NCBI GenBank assembly: GCA_963735455.1
Contig: CAVTKZ010000002.1
Span: 186,001 to 250,000 of the forward strand
Length of the DNA stretch: 64,000 nucleotides
Reading direction: 5' to 3'
Origin: Palsa-1033 sp963735455
GTDB lineage: Bacteria > Chloroflexota > Limnocylindria > Limnocylindrales > CSP1-4
Below the pieces are notes generated by a model that was not told where the DNA came from, ran no database searches, and saw nothing but the letters and a program-made list of their open reading frames with translations. Positions within the stretch are counted from its first letter, which is position 1; every line of letters starts with the position of its first letter. The translations under genes were made by a program, and so were the position numbers. This document shows, piece after piece, positions 1-8,644 of the stretch.

Positions 1-2
1 GC

Positions 3-1733
3 GACGTCGAGACGATCAAGCTGATCAAGCTCGACTTGCTCGGCCTGGGGATGCTGGCGGCGATCGACGAGACGGTCCAGCTGATCGAGCACGACTGCGC
101 GGTCTGCCTCGACCTCGACCACTTGCCCGAGGAGATCGACGACGTCTTCGGGATGCTCCAGGCCGCCGACACAGTGGGCGTCTTCCAGGTCGAGAGCCGG
201 GCCCAGATGCAGACCCTGCCCAAGTCCCGGCCGAACTGCCTCGACGACCTGGTGGTCGAGGTCGCGATCATCCGGCCCGGCCCGATCCAGGGCAACGCGG
301 TCCACCCCTATCTGCGCCGCAAGCAGGGCCTCGAGCCGGTCACCTACCTCCACCCCAGCCTGGCCCCGATCCTGGCCGACAGCCTGGGCGTGATCCTGTA
401 CCAGGAGCAGGTGATGCGGATCGCGATCGACGTGGCCGGCTTCAGCCCCGCCGAATCGGATGGCTTCCGGCGGGCGATGGGCACCTGGCGCTCGAGCCGC
501 GAGATGGAGAAGCTCCACGCCCGCTTCGTCGATGGCTGCGTGGCGGTCCAGGGCCTGCCCCTCGAGGATGCCGAGGAGCTCTTCCGGCGGGTGGCCGGCT
601 TCGCCTCGTTCGGCTTCGCCAAGAGCCATGCCGCGGCCTTCGCCCGGACCGCCTACGAGTCCTCGTTCCTCAAGCTCTTCTACCCGGCCCAGTTCCTGGT
701 CGGCCTGATCAACGCCCAGCCGATGGGCTTCTACCCGGTGGAGGTCCTGGTCAACGACACGAAGCGCCACGGCGTGGCGGTCCTGCCGGTCGACATCAAC
801 GCCTCGAGCTTCAAGACGACGACCGAATGGGTCGGCCGGCCGGGCGAGCCGCTGCCCGAGGGCGCGGGCATCGAGCGCCGGCCCGAGCCGGTCCGCTCGC
901 CGGCCTGCGTCCTGCCCAGCCCAGCCGCCCGCGAGCGCTGGTCGGCCGAAAGCGCGATCGGCTGGGGCGTCCGCCTTGGCCTGGGGCTGGTCAAGGGGAT
1001 CGGCGAAGAGCATGCCGAGCTGCTCGACGCCGAGCTAGCTCACGGCCCGTATACCAGCCTGGGCGACGTGGTCGAGCGGACCGGCCTGCCCGAGGAGACG
1101 ATCGAGCAGCTGATCCGGGCCGGTGCCCTCGATTCGATCGGCCGGCCGCGTCGGGAGCTGCTCTGGCAGCTGCGCGAGGTGGCCTCGCGCCGGACCGGCG
1201 GCCCGGCCGGCCGGGCGGCGGGCCGGCCGATCGACCTGCGCCTGCCGGCCACCGCTGCGCCGGCCCTGCCGCCGATCGGCCCGACCGAAAAGCTCGGCGA
1301 TTCATATGCCGTCCTGTCGCTCGATCCGCGCCAGCAGGTGGTCGAGCTCTTCCGGGCAGCGCTCGATCGGCTCGGGGCAATCCCCAACTCGGCCCTCAAC
1401 GAGCATCCGCCGGGGAAGGTCCGGATCGGTGGCCTGGTCGTCACCCGGCAGCACCCGATGACGGCCAAGGGCACGGTCTTCCTGGCCCTCGAGGACGAGA
1501 CCGGGATGGTCAACGTCACGCTCTGGCCCGACGCCTGGGCGAGGCTGCGCGGGGTGGTGCGCCGGCACGCCCTGCTGCTCGTCGACGGCCAGCTCCAGCG
1601 GGAGGGGGATGTGGTCAACGTGATCGCCCGCCAGATCCAGCCGCTACCGGAGATTGCGGCCAAGGTCGGCGGGCCACGCCGGCCGCCGGGCGTCCGCCAG
1701 CTTGGCTACGCCGGGATGCGCCGGGTCGGTTGA
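3..1733 (+). CDS. dnaE2: Error-prone DNA polymerase DnaE2 (ImuC), 3' part
   Basis: This is the C-terminal 576 residues of an alpha-type C-family DNA polymerase; the gene is open at the window edge, so the PHP and catalytic palm lie outside. Motifs such as GVFQVESRAQMQTLP, VEVAIIRPGPIQG, VILYQEQVMRIA and GFASFGFAKSHAAAFA are those of the DnaE2 branch rather than replicative DnaE1. A helix-hairpin-helix region (LIRAGALDSIGRPRRELLW) follows, then a C-terminal OB fold (about residues 470-550, RIGGLVVTRQHPM onward). The family carries out translesion synthesis in SOS mutagenesis, usually with ImuA and ImuB, which would lie upstream if present. DnaE2 versus DnaE1 is called from these signature strings and the short C-terminus. 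Confidence 0.9.
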   Translation, partial: DVETIKLIKLDLLGLGMLAAIDETVQLIEHDCAVCLDLDHLPEEIDDVFGMLQAADTVGVFQVESRAQMQTLPKSRPNCLDDLVVEVAIIRPGPIQGNAVHPYLRRKQGLEPVTYLHPSLAPILADSLGVILYQEQVMRIAIDVAGFSPAESDGFRRAMGTWRSSREMEKLHARFVDGCVAVQGLPLEDAEELFRRVAGFASFGFAKSHAAAFARTAYESSFLKLFYPAQFLVGLINAQPMGFYPVEVLVNDTKRHGVAVLPVDINASSFKTTTEWVGRPGEPLPEGAGIERRPEPVRSPACVLPSPAARERWSAESAIGWGVRLGLGLVKGIGEEHAELLDAELAHGPYTSLGDVVERTGLPEETIEQLIRAGALDSIGRPRRELLWQLREVASRRTGGPAGRAAGRPIDLRLPATAAPALPPIGPTEKLGDSYAVLSLDPRQQVVELFRAALDRLGAIPNSALNEHPPGKVRIGGLVVTRQHPMTAKGTVFLALEDETGMVNVTLWPDAWARLRGVVRRHALLLVDGQLQREGDVVNVIARQIQPLPEIAAKVGGPRRPPGVRQLGYAGMRRVG

Positions 1734-1894
1734 GCAGGGAAAAGTTGGACGCGCCCCGACATCGATCGTCCGTGACAACGAACCGCGTTCGGTCCGAGCC
1801 TCCGTTCGAAGATTCGCCACCCCGGTCGCCGATCCTCCGAGGCGCGTCCTACCCTTTGTTCGTCGCGATTGGCCGGTCGGATTGCGACGGTCGA

Positions 1895-2584
1895 CTAGCG
1901 TCGGCGCGGGGCCGGCTTCGAGCTGCGGGCCGCCGAGCGAGCCCCGGCATTGGGGTTGGCCATCCGCAGGAAGCGCCGGTAGAAGCCGGCGAAGCCACCC
2001 ACCGCGACACCGGCCACCGGCGACACGATCAGGGCGTACAGCGCGTTCTGGATCCGGACGTCGTTGGTGATGACTGCCCCGGTCGCGCTTGGCCCGAACG
2101 CCGCCGTCAGGACGTAGATTGAGAACAGGATGCCACCCAGGGTGCCCACGATCCCGCCCGCCAGGTAGCTCGAGCGCTGGGTCAGGATTCCGGCCAGGAA
2201 GGCCGCCGCGAGGGGCGGTGGGAAGACGAACAGGTTGAAGGCGAGGGCCGGGATGCCCGCGCTGGTGATGTTCCCGCCGGTTGCCTCGAAGACGATGGCG
2301 ACGACCAGGATCAGCAGGCAGGGGACCCAGATCGCGAACGTCTTGGTGGCCAGCCGGGGCAGGTCGGCCAGGTCCTCGCGGAAATGGACGGGCCGGATCG
2401 CACCCCGGAACGAGCCGAGCATCCCCGGCCGCGTGGGCCGGCTCACTGGTCCGGCTGTCTTGGCCCGCGGGACGCTGCCGGACATCTCGGCCTCGAGGGC
2501 CGGGTCCTCGGCCGTGGCGGCGGCCGTTGCGGCGCGATGGCGGCGCCGGGCTTCGGCGCGTGCGGTGCTCTTGGCGCGGGCCAC
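1895..2584 (-). CDS. Multipass membrane protein of unknown function
   Basis: A 229-residue protein not recognised as a known family. The first 80 or so residues are Ala/Arg-rich and probably cytoplasmic. About four hydrophobic segments follow: near residues 83-104 (FAIWVPCLLILVVAIVFEA), 112-137, 143-166 and 186-208. The tail is basic, with many Arg, Ser and Lys. The GTG start is supported by an AGGAGGG ribosome site a few bases upstream. It is divergent from the surface protein at 2800 and shares a 215-bp upstream region with it. The integral-membrane assignment is firm from hydrophobicity; no function is proposed. Confidence 0.7.
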   Translation of the reverse strand: MARAKSTARAEARRRHRAATAAATAEDPALEAEMSGSVPRAKTAGPVSRPTRPGMLGSFRGAIRPVHFREDLADLPRLATKTFAIWVPCLLILVVAIVFEATGGNITSAGIPALAFNLFVFPPPLAAAFLAGILTQRSSYLAGGIVGTLGGILFSIYVLTAAFGPSATGAVITNDVRIQNALYALIVSPVAGVAVGGFAGFYRRFLRMANPNAGARSAARSSKPAPRRR

Positions 2585-2799
2585 GATCCCTCCTGGTTGG
2601 GGCGATCTCGAAACTCGACGGAACCTGGCGGCGATGTCGGCCGGCGATCAGGTCGGGCGCCATCGTAGCGCAGCGAGCGAGATCGCTGGAACGCCCTCGC
2701 CTCGTGGCCAAGCACGAGGTGATGGCCCGATGAGCGGTCGATAAGGCCAATTCGCTACAAGAGAGACCCGCACCGCGAATCCCCGCCGGGAGGTCGTCG

Positions 2800-5178
2800 A
2801 TGCATCGAGCCCGGCGCGCGGCCCTGGTCGCGTTCGTCCTGTCCTGGTCAGTTGCCGGATTTAGCCTGGCCGATCCACCGGTCCCGGTCGCCTTCGCGGT
2901 GCCGCTGCGAGGCCTCGCCGAGCCAGCGGTCGCCTGGCCGATCTCGACCAGCCTGCTGATCGCCGAGGTGGTGACCGGCGGGGCGTCTGCCTCTGACGAG
3001 TATTTCGAGCTGACCAACGCCGGGCCGGCCGCGGTCGACCTCAACGGCCTCGAAGTCGCCTATGCGTCGTCAGCCGGGACGACCGCCACCAAGCGGGTCG
3101 GCTGGACGGCAGCCCTGATGCTCGGCCCGGGACGACACATCCTGATCGCCAACTCAGCGGGCATCTACGCGGCTGGGGCCGATGCCACCTACACGGCAGG
3201 CATCGCCGCGACCGGTGGCGCGCTGGTCCTGCAGCCGTCCGGAGGCACGCCGATCGACGCCGTCGCCTGGGGCGATGCCACGACTGCCTTCCTCGAGACT
3301 GCCCCGGCGGCCGCGCCGCCGGCCGGGTCGAGCATCGAGCGCAAGCCCGGCGGCGCCGGCGGCAACGTTACCGACTCGAACAACAACGCTGGGGACTTCC
3401 AGCTCAATGCGGCACCCGTTCCCGAGAACCTGGCCGCGCCCGCGCGTCCCGGCGCGGCCAGCGGTCCATCGCCGAGCCCGAGCCCGAGCCCGCGCCCGAG
3501 CCCGAGCCCGTCGCCCTCGCCAACGAGCCTCCCGACCCCGGCACCGACTCCCACCGCCACCCCCAGGCCCTCGCCGACCTCGCCACCCACGCCGACGCCG
3601 ACGGCAACCTCCACGCTCAGGCCCTCACCCTCGCCAACGCCGGTTCCGACGGCGAGCCTCAACCCGACCCCGACCCTGACCCCGACCCCGACCCCGAGCC
3701 CGAGCCCAACCCCAACTCGGACACCGACGCCAATTCCGACAGCGAGCCCGACGCCCACCCCGGCACCAACCGTGGCCCCCACGCCGCTGCCGACCGTGGC
3801 CCCCACTCCGGCGCCGACCCCCGCCCCGACATCCACGCCGCCGGCCAGCCCCCTGCCGACACCGGCCCCGACCCCGGCCCCGACCGTCAGCCCGACACCC
3901 GCGCCCTCGACGATCTCGATCGCTGATGCGCTCGCCAGGGGCGGCACCGTCTCGGTCGCGGGCGTGGTCACCGCCGGCCCGAACCTGATCGACAGCAGCG
4001 GACGGCTGGTGGTGATCCAGGACGAGTCGGCGGCTGTCGAGGTGCGCCTCCCGGCCACCACGGCCAAGGGCTCGGCCGGGCTCGCGGGCCGACGCGTCAT
4101 CGTCGGCATGTCGATCCTGGTCAAGGGCTCGGTCGGGCACGCCTACGGGGCGCCCCGGATCAGCGCCAGCACGGTCACCTGGCTGGGCCAGGTCGCCCCG
4201 CCTGCGCCCCTCCGGATCACTGCCGCGCCGGGCTCCGGCCTGGAATGGCGGCTGGTGGTGGTCAGCGGCCGGCTCGATGTGATCCACCGGCTCGGTCTGC
4301 GCTGGCGCTCTGAGCTGATCGTCGGCCGTACGCGCATCCCGATCGCCGGCCTGGCCGGCGCGGGGATCAGCGTTGGCCGGCTCTTTCCGGCGCGCCAGGT
4401 CACGATCGTGGGGATCGTCCGACGGGCCTACCCGACCGCCATCGACCAGCGTTTCGCGATTGAGCCCCGGTCGCTCGCCGACGTCACGTTCGGGCGCGCC
4501 GATCCTGCGCCGAAGCCGGCCAGTGGGGTGAGCGGCGGCGGGACCGCGCCCGGAACCAGTGGGGGAGCCGGCATCGGCTCGAGCAGCGCGGCGCCGACGC
4601 CGCCCAGTGGGCCGTCGATCGACCTGCGCGACCTCGAGTCGTGGGCCGGGCGGCTGGTCCAGGTGAGTGGCATCGTACGCAGCGTCGACGGCTCGGTCGT
4701 GACCCTCGAGGATGGCACCGCCACCGGCCGAATCGTGCTCGCCGGCGACGCCGCGCCGTTCCTGGACCTGGTCGAAGCCGGCGATCCGCTGCAGGTCGAC
4801 GGACGGGTCAGTGCCGATGGCGCCGGCCCGTTCGTGCTGGTCACGGACCCGAACGCCGTCGCCCAAGCCGGCGATCCCGGCGGAGATCCGGGTTCGGTGA
4901 CGACGTCGCCCCAGCCACTCACCGGCTCGCCCGATCCCGGCGACGCCGTCGAGAGCCCGGCGGGCCGCCAGGTTGGGCCGGGATTGGCCGAGCGCGGGCC
5001 GTCGGCCTCCGGCGGATCGGGCCTGGCCGTCCTGCTCGAGGGGCTCGCGATGGCCCTCCTGGGCGCCGGCCTGGCCCTCGCGATCGCGGTCCCGCTCGTC
5101 CGGCGACGGGCCCGCCGGCCCGGTCCGGCAGGTCCCCAGGAGGCTGCCCACGCACGGGCCACGCTCGGCCCGAGTTGA
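2800..5178 (+). CDS. Secreted, membrane-anchored lamin-tail/OB-fold protein with long Pro/Ser/Thr linker
   Basis: A 792-residue exported protein. An N-terminal signal peptide (residues 1-25) is followed by a lamin-tail-like domain (about 50-200; LLIAEVVTGG, EYFELTNAGPAAVDLNG, then the IDAVAWGD edge). A 150-residue Pro/Ser/Thr linker covers about 220-371. One OB-like domain sits near 373-490 (VSVAGVVTAGPNLIDSSG, LVVIQDESAAVEVRL) and a second near 605-690 (LVQVSGIVRSVDGSVVTLED). A membrane helix near 745-770 precedes an Arg-rich cytoplasmic tail. LTD plus OB modules occur in extracellular nucleases and DNA-associated surface proteins, but no nuclease motif is seen here. The ATG is chosen for the GGGAGG site 8-13 nt upstream. 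Cell-surface display on a glycosylatable stalk is inferred. Confidence 0.8.
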   Translation: MHRARRAALVAFVLSWSVAGFSLADPPVPVAFAVPLRGLAEPAVAWPISTSLLIAEVVTGGASASDEYFELTNAGPAAVDLNGLEVAYASSAGTTATKRVGWTAALMLGPGRHILIANSAGIYAAGADATYTAGIAATGGALVLQPSGGTPIDAVAWGDATTAFLETAPAAAPPAGSSIERKPGGAGGNVTDSNNNAGDFQLNAAPVPENLAAPARPGAASGPSPSPSPSPRPSPSPSPSPTSLPTPAPTPTATPRPSPTSPPTPTPTATSTLRPSPSPTPVPTASLNPTPTLTPTPTPSPSPTPTRTPTPIPTASPTPTPAPTVAPTPLPTVAPTPAPTPAPTSTPPASPLPTPAPTPAPTVSPTPAPSTISIADALARGGTVSVAGVVTAGPNLIDSSGRLVVIQDESAAVEVRLPATTAKGSAGLAGRRVIVGMSILVKGSVGHAYGAPRISASTVTWLGQVAPPAPLRITAAPGSGLEWRLVVVSGRLDVIHRLGLRWRSELIVGRTRIPIAGLAGAGISVGRLFPARQVTIVGIVRRAYPTAIDQRFAIEPRSLADVTFGRADPAPKPASGVSGGGTAPGTSGGAGIGSSSAAPTPPSGPSIDLRDLESWAGRLVQVSGIVRSVDGSVVTLEDGTATGRIVLAGDAAPFLDLVEAGDPLQVDGRVSADGAGPFVLVTDPNAVAQAGDPGGDPGSVTTSPQPLTGSPDPGDAVESPAGRQVGPGLAERGPSASGGSGLAVLLEGLAMALLGAGLALAIAVPLVRRRARRPGPAGPQEAAHARATLGPS
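3460..3915 (+). repeat. Low-complexity Pro/Ser/Thr-encoding tract
   Basis: In-frame degenerate repeats of CCG-AGC and CCG-ACN type encode about 150 residues of PS, PT and PTPA dipeptides within the surface protein. The tract is C-rich on the coding strand, so the opposite strand reads as a glycine-rich false ORF. Such linkers space surface domains from the membrane and are prone to length change by slippage. Confidence 0.85.
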
Positions 5179-5204
5179 CGCTCGTTCGAGCGCGGGTCTA
5201 TCCT
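5175..5204 (+). promoter_or_regulatory. Probable sigma70 promoter of the nucleoside phosphorylase gene
   Basis: TTGACG (5175-5180) and TATCCT (5199-5204) are separated by 18 bp. They begin at the stop of the preceding surface-protein gene and end about 49 bp before the proposed TTG start. This is a sequence match only. Confidence 0.45.
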
Positions 5205-5252
5205 CGGCCGAGTTTCGCGCCAGCGAAGCGCTACGCGAGCGAGGATCAGGTC

Positions 5253-6098
5253 TTGCCGAACGCGGATCACCGCGTCGCACTCCCAGCCGGAGAACGGCAG
5301 TACCACATCGGACTTGGCCCGGGTGACCTGGCCGAGTACATCCTCCTCCCTGGCGACCCCGATCGGACCCAACGGATCGCCACGCGCCTCGACAACATCG
5401 AAGGCGAGTGGCGGCACCGGGAGTTCGCCTCGGTCACCGGCTCGTACCGCGGCGAGCGGGTCTCAGTCGTCTCGACCGGGATCGGCACCGACAACGTCGA
5501 GATCGTCGTAGCGGAGATCCTGGCGATCACGAAACGACCGACCTTCATCCGGGTCGGGTCGTGCGGCGCGCTCCAACCGGAGATCGCGGTGGGCGACCTG
5601 ATCATCTCGTCCGGATCCGTCCGGCTCGAGGCGACGACAGGCTTCTTCGTCCACGAGGGGTACCCCGCGGTCGCCGATTACGAGGCGGTCGCGGCACTCG
5701 TCGAGGCAGCGGCGAAGCTTGGACACCGGGCGCATGTCGGGATAACGGCCACGGCTCCTGGGTTTTTCGGTGCGCAAGGGCGTCCGATACCGCAGCTGCC
5801 CATCCGCTACCCTGACCTCGCTGAAGAGATGGCGCGCCAGCGCGTCCTCAACTTCGAGATGGAGGCATCGGCACTACTGGTCCTGGCCGGGTTGGCTGGC
5901 TGTCGAGCTGGTGTCGTATGCGCGGTCTACGCGCATCGGCCCTCGGGCGACTTTGCAACCGGCGAAGCCAGGAGCCGCGCGGAGGCGGCCTGCGTCGAGA
6001 CCGGACTCGAAGGACTCTGGAACCTCGCCGCGATGGAACGTCAGAAGCGCGGCGCTGGGACGGATCGCTGGCGGCCGTCACTCTGGAACGGAACGTAG
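5253..6098 (+). CDS. Uridine phosphorylase-like nucleoside phosphorylase (PNP/UDP family)
   Basis: A 281-residue member of the PNP/UDP phosphorylase superfamily, which splits nucleosides with phosphate to a free base and ribose 1-phosphate. YILLPGDPDR near the N-terminus, STGIGTDNVEIVVAEI, FIRVGSCGALQPEIAVGDL and the late EMEASALLVLAGL follow the order seen in E. coli Udp, including the PAVADYE segment. These cover the phosphate and ribose sites. Uridine is the best guess for substrate; other nucleosides are possible. No ATG is available, so the TTG at 5253 is chosen, with GAGG about 9 nt upstream and the family N-terminus directly after it. It stands alone between a surface protein and a microprotein, so context adds little. 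Confidence 0.8.
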   Translation: MPNADHRVALPAGERQYHIGLGPGDLAEYILLPGDPDRTQRIATRLDNIEGEWRHREFASVTGSYRGERVSVVSTGIGTDNVEIVVAEILAITKRPTFIRVGSCGALQPEIAVGDLIISSGSVRLEATTGFFVHEGYPAVADYEAVAALVEAAAKLGHRAHVGITATAPGFFGAQGRPIPQLPIRYPDLAEEMARQRVLNFEMEASALLVLAGLAGCRAGVVCAVYAHRPSGDFATGEARSRAEAACVETGLEGLWNLAAMERQKRGAGTDRWRPSLWNGT

Positions 6099-6157
6099 GG
6101 GCGGATACGGGGCAATCGCAACGTAACGCCGAGGAACTCGTGGAGAGGAGACCCGGA

Positions 6158-6298
6158 ATGGCCGAGGCCTATTGCGTCAAGGACAAGAAGAAGGTCGAAG
6201 TCGTGAATCCCCAGAAGATCACGATGAAGAATGGCAAGCCGGCGATCTCGGGCACCTGCCCGATCTGCGGCGGCAAGGTCTTCAAGATCGGGGGCTGA
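6158..6298 (+). CDS. Zinc-ribbon microprotein, DUF5679-like
   Basis: A 46-residue protein starting at ATG 6158 behind a strong GAGAGGAG site and followed 18 bp later by an excellent terminator. The pattern AYCVKDKKKVEV, then MKNGKPAISGTCPICGGKV and a final FKIGG, matches the small DUF5679 family, whose members normally carry two Cys pairs. Here the second pair (CPIC) is intact, but the first is a lone Cys with Asp where a second Cys is common, so the metal site may be incomplete. The family's role is unknown. The strong ribosome site and terminator suggest high expression. Confidence 0.75.
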   Translation: MAEAYCVKDKKKVEVVNPQKITMKNGKPAISGTCPICGGKVFKIGG

Positions 6299-6316
6299 CC
6301 GCCCCGAGCAGCAGTT

Positions 6317-6360
6317 CAGGAAGCCCCCGCCGAGTGCCGGCGGGGGCTTCCTGCTGCTTT
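6317..6360 (+). terminator. Rho-independent terminator after the zinc-ribbon microprotein
   Basis: A perfect 15-bp stem (6317-6331 with 6339-6353) encloses a 7-nt loop and is followed by CTGCTTT. It lies just after the stop at 6298 and separates this gene from the ROK kinase. Confidence 0.85.
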
Positions 6361-6407
6361 GCTAGAGTTGCCCCAGCAGGCCCCTGCGAGCGAGGAACCT
6401 CCGACCG

Positions 6408-7451
6408 ATGAACCGACCGGTTCTCGCCCTTGACCTGGGCGGCACCCAGGTCCGAGCGGCGGTGGTCCAGGCCGATGGCAGCCGGGTCGCCCGTCACGCG
6501 ACCGCGACGCCCAGTGCCGGTGGGCCCGAGGCGGTCGTCCAGGCCTGCATCGATACCCTCGCGGCGGCTCGCACGGACGCGCCCGGCGGGCTCGACGCGG
6601 ACCTCGCCGGGATCGGCGTCTCATCGCCCGGGCCGATCAACCCGTGGACGGGCGTGATCGTAAGCCCGCCCAACCTGGGCCCGCTGTTCCACGAGATCCC
6701 GATCGCCGCCCGGCTGGAGGCCGCCCTGGGCCTGCCGGTCTACCTCGAGCGCGACACGAACGTTGCTGCCCTGGGCGAGCAGGCCTTTGGCGCCGCCCGA
6801 GGCGTCGACGACTTCCTGTACGTGACCGTCTCGACGGGGGTCGGCGGCGCGATCGTGACCGACGGCCAGCTGGTCCACGGCCCTGACGGCACGGCCGGCG
6901 AGCTGGGCCACGTCTCGATCGAGCTCGACGGCCCGCGCTGCGGCTGCGGCGGGATCGGCCATCTCGAGGCGATCTCCTCGGGGGTTGCGCTCGCCCGTGA
7001 TGCTCGCGAGGCAGTCGCCCGGGGGACCTCGCCGTTCCTCGCCGCTCGCGCCGCGGCCAGCCCGGAAGGGCCGGCCGGGCTCGATGCTCGCGACGTGGCC
7101 GAAGGCGAGGCTGCCGGGGACGGCGTCTGCGCCCGGCTGATGGACCATGCCCGGCGGGCCTTTGCGATGGCCTGTGCCGGCTTCGTCAACGCATTCAACC
7201 CGGAGCTGATCGTGGTCGGCGGCTCGATCGCCGAGCACCAGGGCGACCTGCTCCTCGACCCGGCCCGGGCCGAGATCAAGCGCGGCTCATTTGCCGTGCC
7301 CGCCGCGCGGGTCCGGCTGGTGCCGGCCGAGCTTGGGGCCGACGTCAGCCTGGCCGGCGCCCAGCCCCTCGTTGCCGGCCGGCTCGACGACGAGCGCTGG
7401 CGCCGCGGGCGGCCCCGCCTGGCCGTGGCCCAGCCGCCCGCCCGGCCTTGA
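6408..7451 (+). CDS. ROK-family sugar kinase, probably glucokinase
   Basis: A 347-residue ROK protein. The N-terminal phosphate-binding loop reads LALDLGGTQVRAAV. GIGVSSPGPINPWTG and YLERDTNVAALGEQAFG (sugar-binding Asp/Asn region) come next, then VSTGVGGAIV (second phosphate loop) and the ROK signature GTAGELGHVSIE. The zinc motif reads CGCGGIGHLEA, where the last Cys of the usual CxCGxxGCxE is His. The C-terminal FNPELIVVGGSIAE is typical of the family. ROK glucokinases convert glucose to glucose 6-phosphate with ATP in the cytosol. Its place just before gap-pgk-eno supports a sugar-entry role, but N-acetylmannosamine or fructose kinase activity cannot be excluded. Confidence 0.85.
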   Translation: MNRPVLALDLGGTQVRAAVVQADGSRVARHATATPSAGGPEAVVQACIDTLAAARTDAPGGLDADLAGIGVSSPGPINPWTGVIVSPPNLGPLFHEIPIAARLEAALGLPVYLERDTNVAALGEQAFGAARGVDDFLYVTVSTGVGGAIVTDGQLVHGPDGTAGELGHVSIELDGPRCGCGGIGHLEAISSGVALARDAREAVARGTSPFLAARAAASPEGPAGLDARDVAEGEAAGDGVCARLMDHARRAFAMACAGFVNAFNPELIVVGGSIAEHQGDLLLDPARAEIKRGSFAVPAARVRLVPAELGADVSLAGAQPLVAGRLDDERWRRGRPRLAVAQPPARP

Positions 7452-7608
7452 GCCGCGCGGAGTCGTACGATGAGGGGCCGAAGGTCCCGTGCGCCGATGA
7501 CCGGGGGCAGAGGTTGGCGCGGGTCCCGGGCCTCAGACTCCAATTGTTGATTGCCCCACCTTGGTCCGCCGCGGCGTGCGGCGGGCGAGCTCCAGGAGGA
7601 ACCCCACG

Positions 7609-8631
7609 ATGACTGTTCGAGTCGGGATCAACGGCTTTGGCCGGATTGGTCGCCAGTCGCTCAAGGCGCTCCTCGAGCGCGCGCCCGACGTCGAGGTCGT
7701 GGCCGTCAACGACCTTGTCGAGACGTCGCTCAACGCCCTCCTGTTCAAGCACGACTCGACCTACGGCGCCTATCCGGGCACGGTCGATCACACCGAGAAC
7801 TCACTGATCATCGACGGTCGCGAGATCAAGGTCCTGAAGGAGCGCGATCCAGGCGCGCTGCCGTGGGGCGCCCTGGGCGTCGACATCGTCCTCGAGTCGA
7901 CGGGCATCTTCACCGATGCCGAAGCGGCCCGCGCCCACATCAGGGCCGGGGCCCGCAAGGTGATCATCAGCGCCCCGGCCAAGGGCGAGGACATCACGAT
8001 CGTGCTGGGGGTCAACCAGGACCGCTACGACCCGGCCACGCACGACATCATCAGCAACGCCAGCTGCACCACGAACTGCCTGGCCCCAGCGGCCAAGGTC
8101 GTCCATGACAACTGGACGATCGAGCGCGGCCTGATGAACACGATCCACTCGTACACCAACGACCAGCGCATCCTGGACGTGGCCCACAAGGACCCCCGCC
8201 GGGCACGAGCCGCCGGGCTGAACATCATCCCGACCACGACCGGCGCGGCGAAGGCCCTGGCCCTGGTCATCCCGGACCTGAAGGGCAAGTTCGACGGTTT
8301 CAGCCTGCGGGTCCCGACGCCCACGGTCAGCGTCGTCGACTTCACCGCCGACCTGGCCCGGCCGACGACCGTCGAGGAGGTCAACGCCGCGTTCCGCGAG
8401 GCAGCCGCCGGCCCGCTCAAGGGGATCTTGGGCGTCTCCGACGAGCCCCTCGTATCGACCGACTTCCGGGGCGATGCCCGCTCGTCGATCATCGACGCCG
8501 CATCGACGATGGTGATCGGCGGGACGATGGTCAAGGTGATCTCGTGGTACGACAACGAGTGGGGCTACAGCTGCCGGGTGGCCGACCTGATCCGCTTCGT
8601 CGCCGAGCGCCTGCCCGTCAGCGTCGCCTGA
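7609..8631 (+). CDS. gap: Glyceraldehyde-3-phosphate dehydrogenase, type I
   Basis: A 340-residue enzyme converting glyceraldehyde 3-phosphate, phosphate and NAD(P) to 1,3-bisphosphoglycerate. The Rossmann motif VGINGFGRIGRQ opens the protein. The catalytic segment SNASCTTNCLAP places the nucleophile at Cys153. Substrate-loop strings HSYTNDQRILD and TGAAKALALVIPDLKGKFDG are intact, and SWYDNEWGYSCRV closes the domain. ATG 7609 is chosen over an in-frame upstream TTG because CCAGGAGGA lies 8 nt before it. It is first in a gap-pgk-eno set, 13 bp from pgk. Confidence 0.97.
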   Translation: MTVRVGINGFGRIGRQSLKALLERAPDVEVVAVNDLVETSLNALLFKHDSTYGAYPGTVDHTENSLIIDGREIKVLKERDPGALPWGALGVDIVLESTGIFTDAEAARAHIRAGARKVIISAPAKGEDITIVLGVNQDRYDPATHDIISNASCTTNCLAPAAKVVHDNWTIERGLMNTIHSYTNDQRILDVAHKDPRRARAAGLNIIPTTTGAAKALALVIPDLKGKFDGFSLRVPTPTVSVVDFTADLARPTTVEEVNAAFREAAAGPLKGILGVSDEPLVSTDFRGDARSSIIDAASTMVIGGTMVKVISWYDNEWGYSCRVADLIRFVAERLPVSVA

Positions 8632-8644
8632 CCGGCGGCCCGAG

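Noticed and set aside
3189..4124. Glycine/valine-rich minus-strand protein
   Set aside because: It is the reverse complement of the Pro/Ser/Thr linker of the surface protein; its repetitive composition is explained by that tract.
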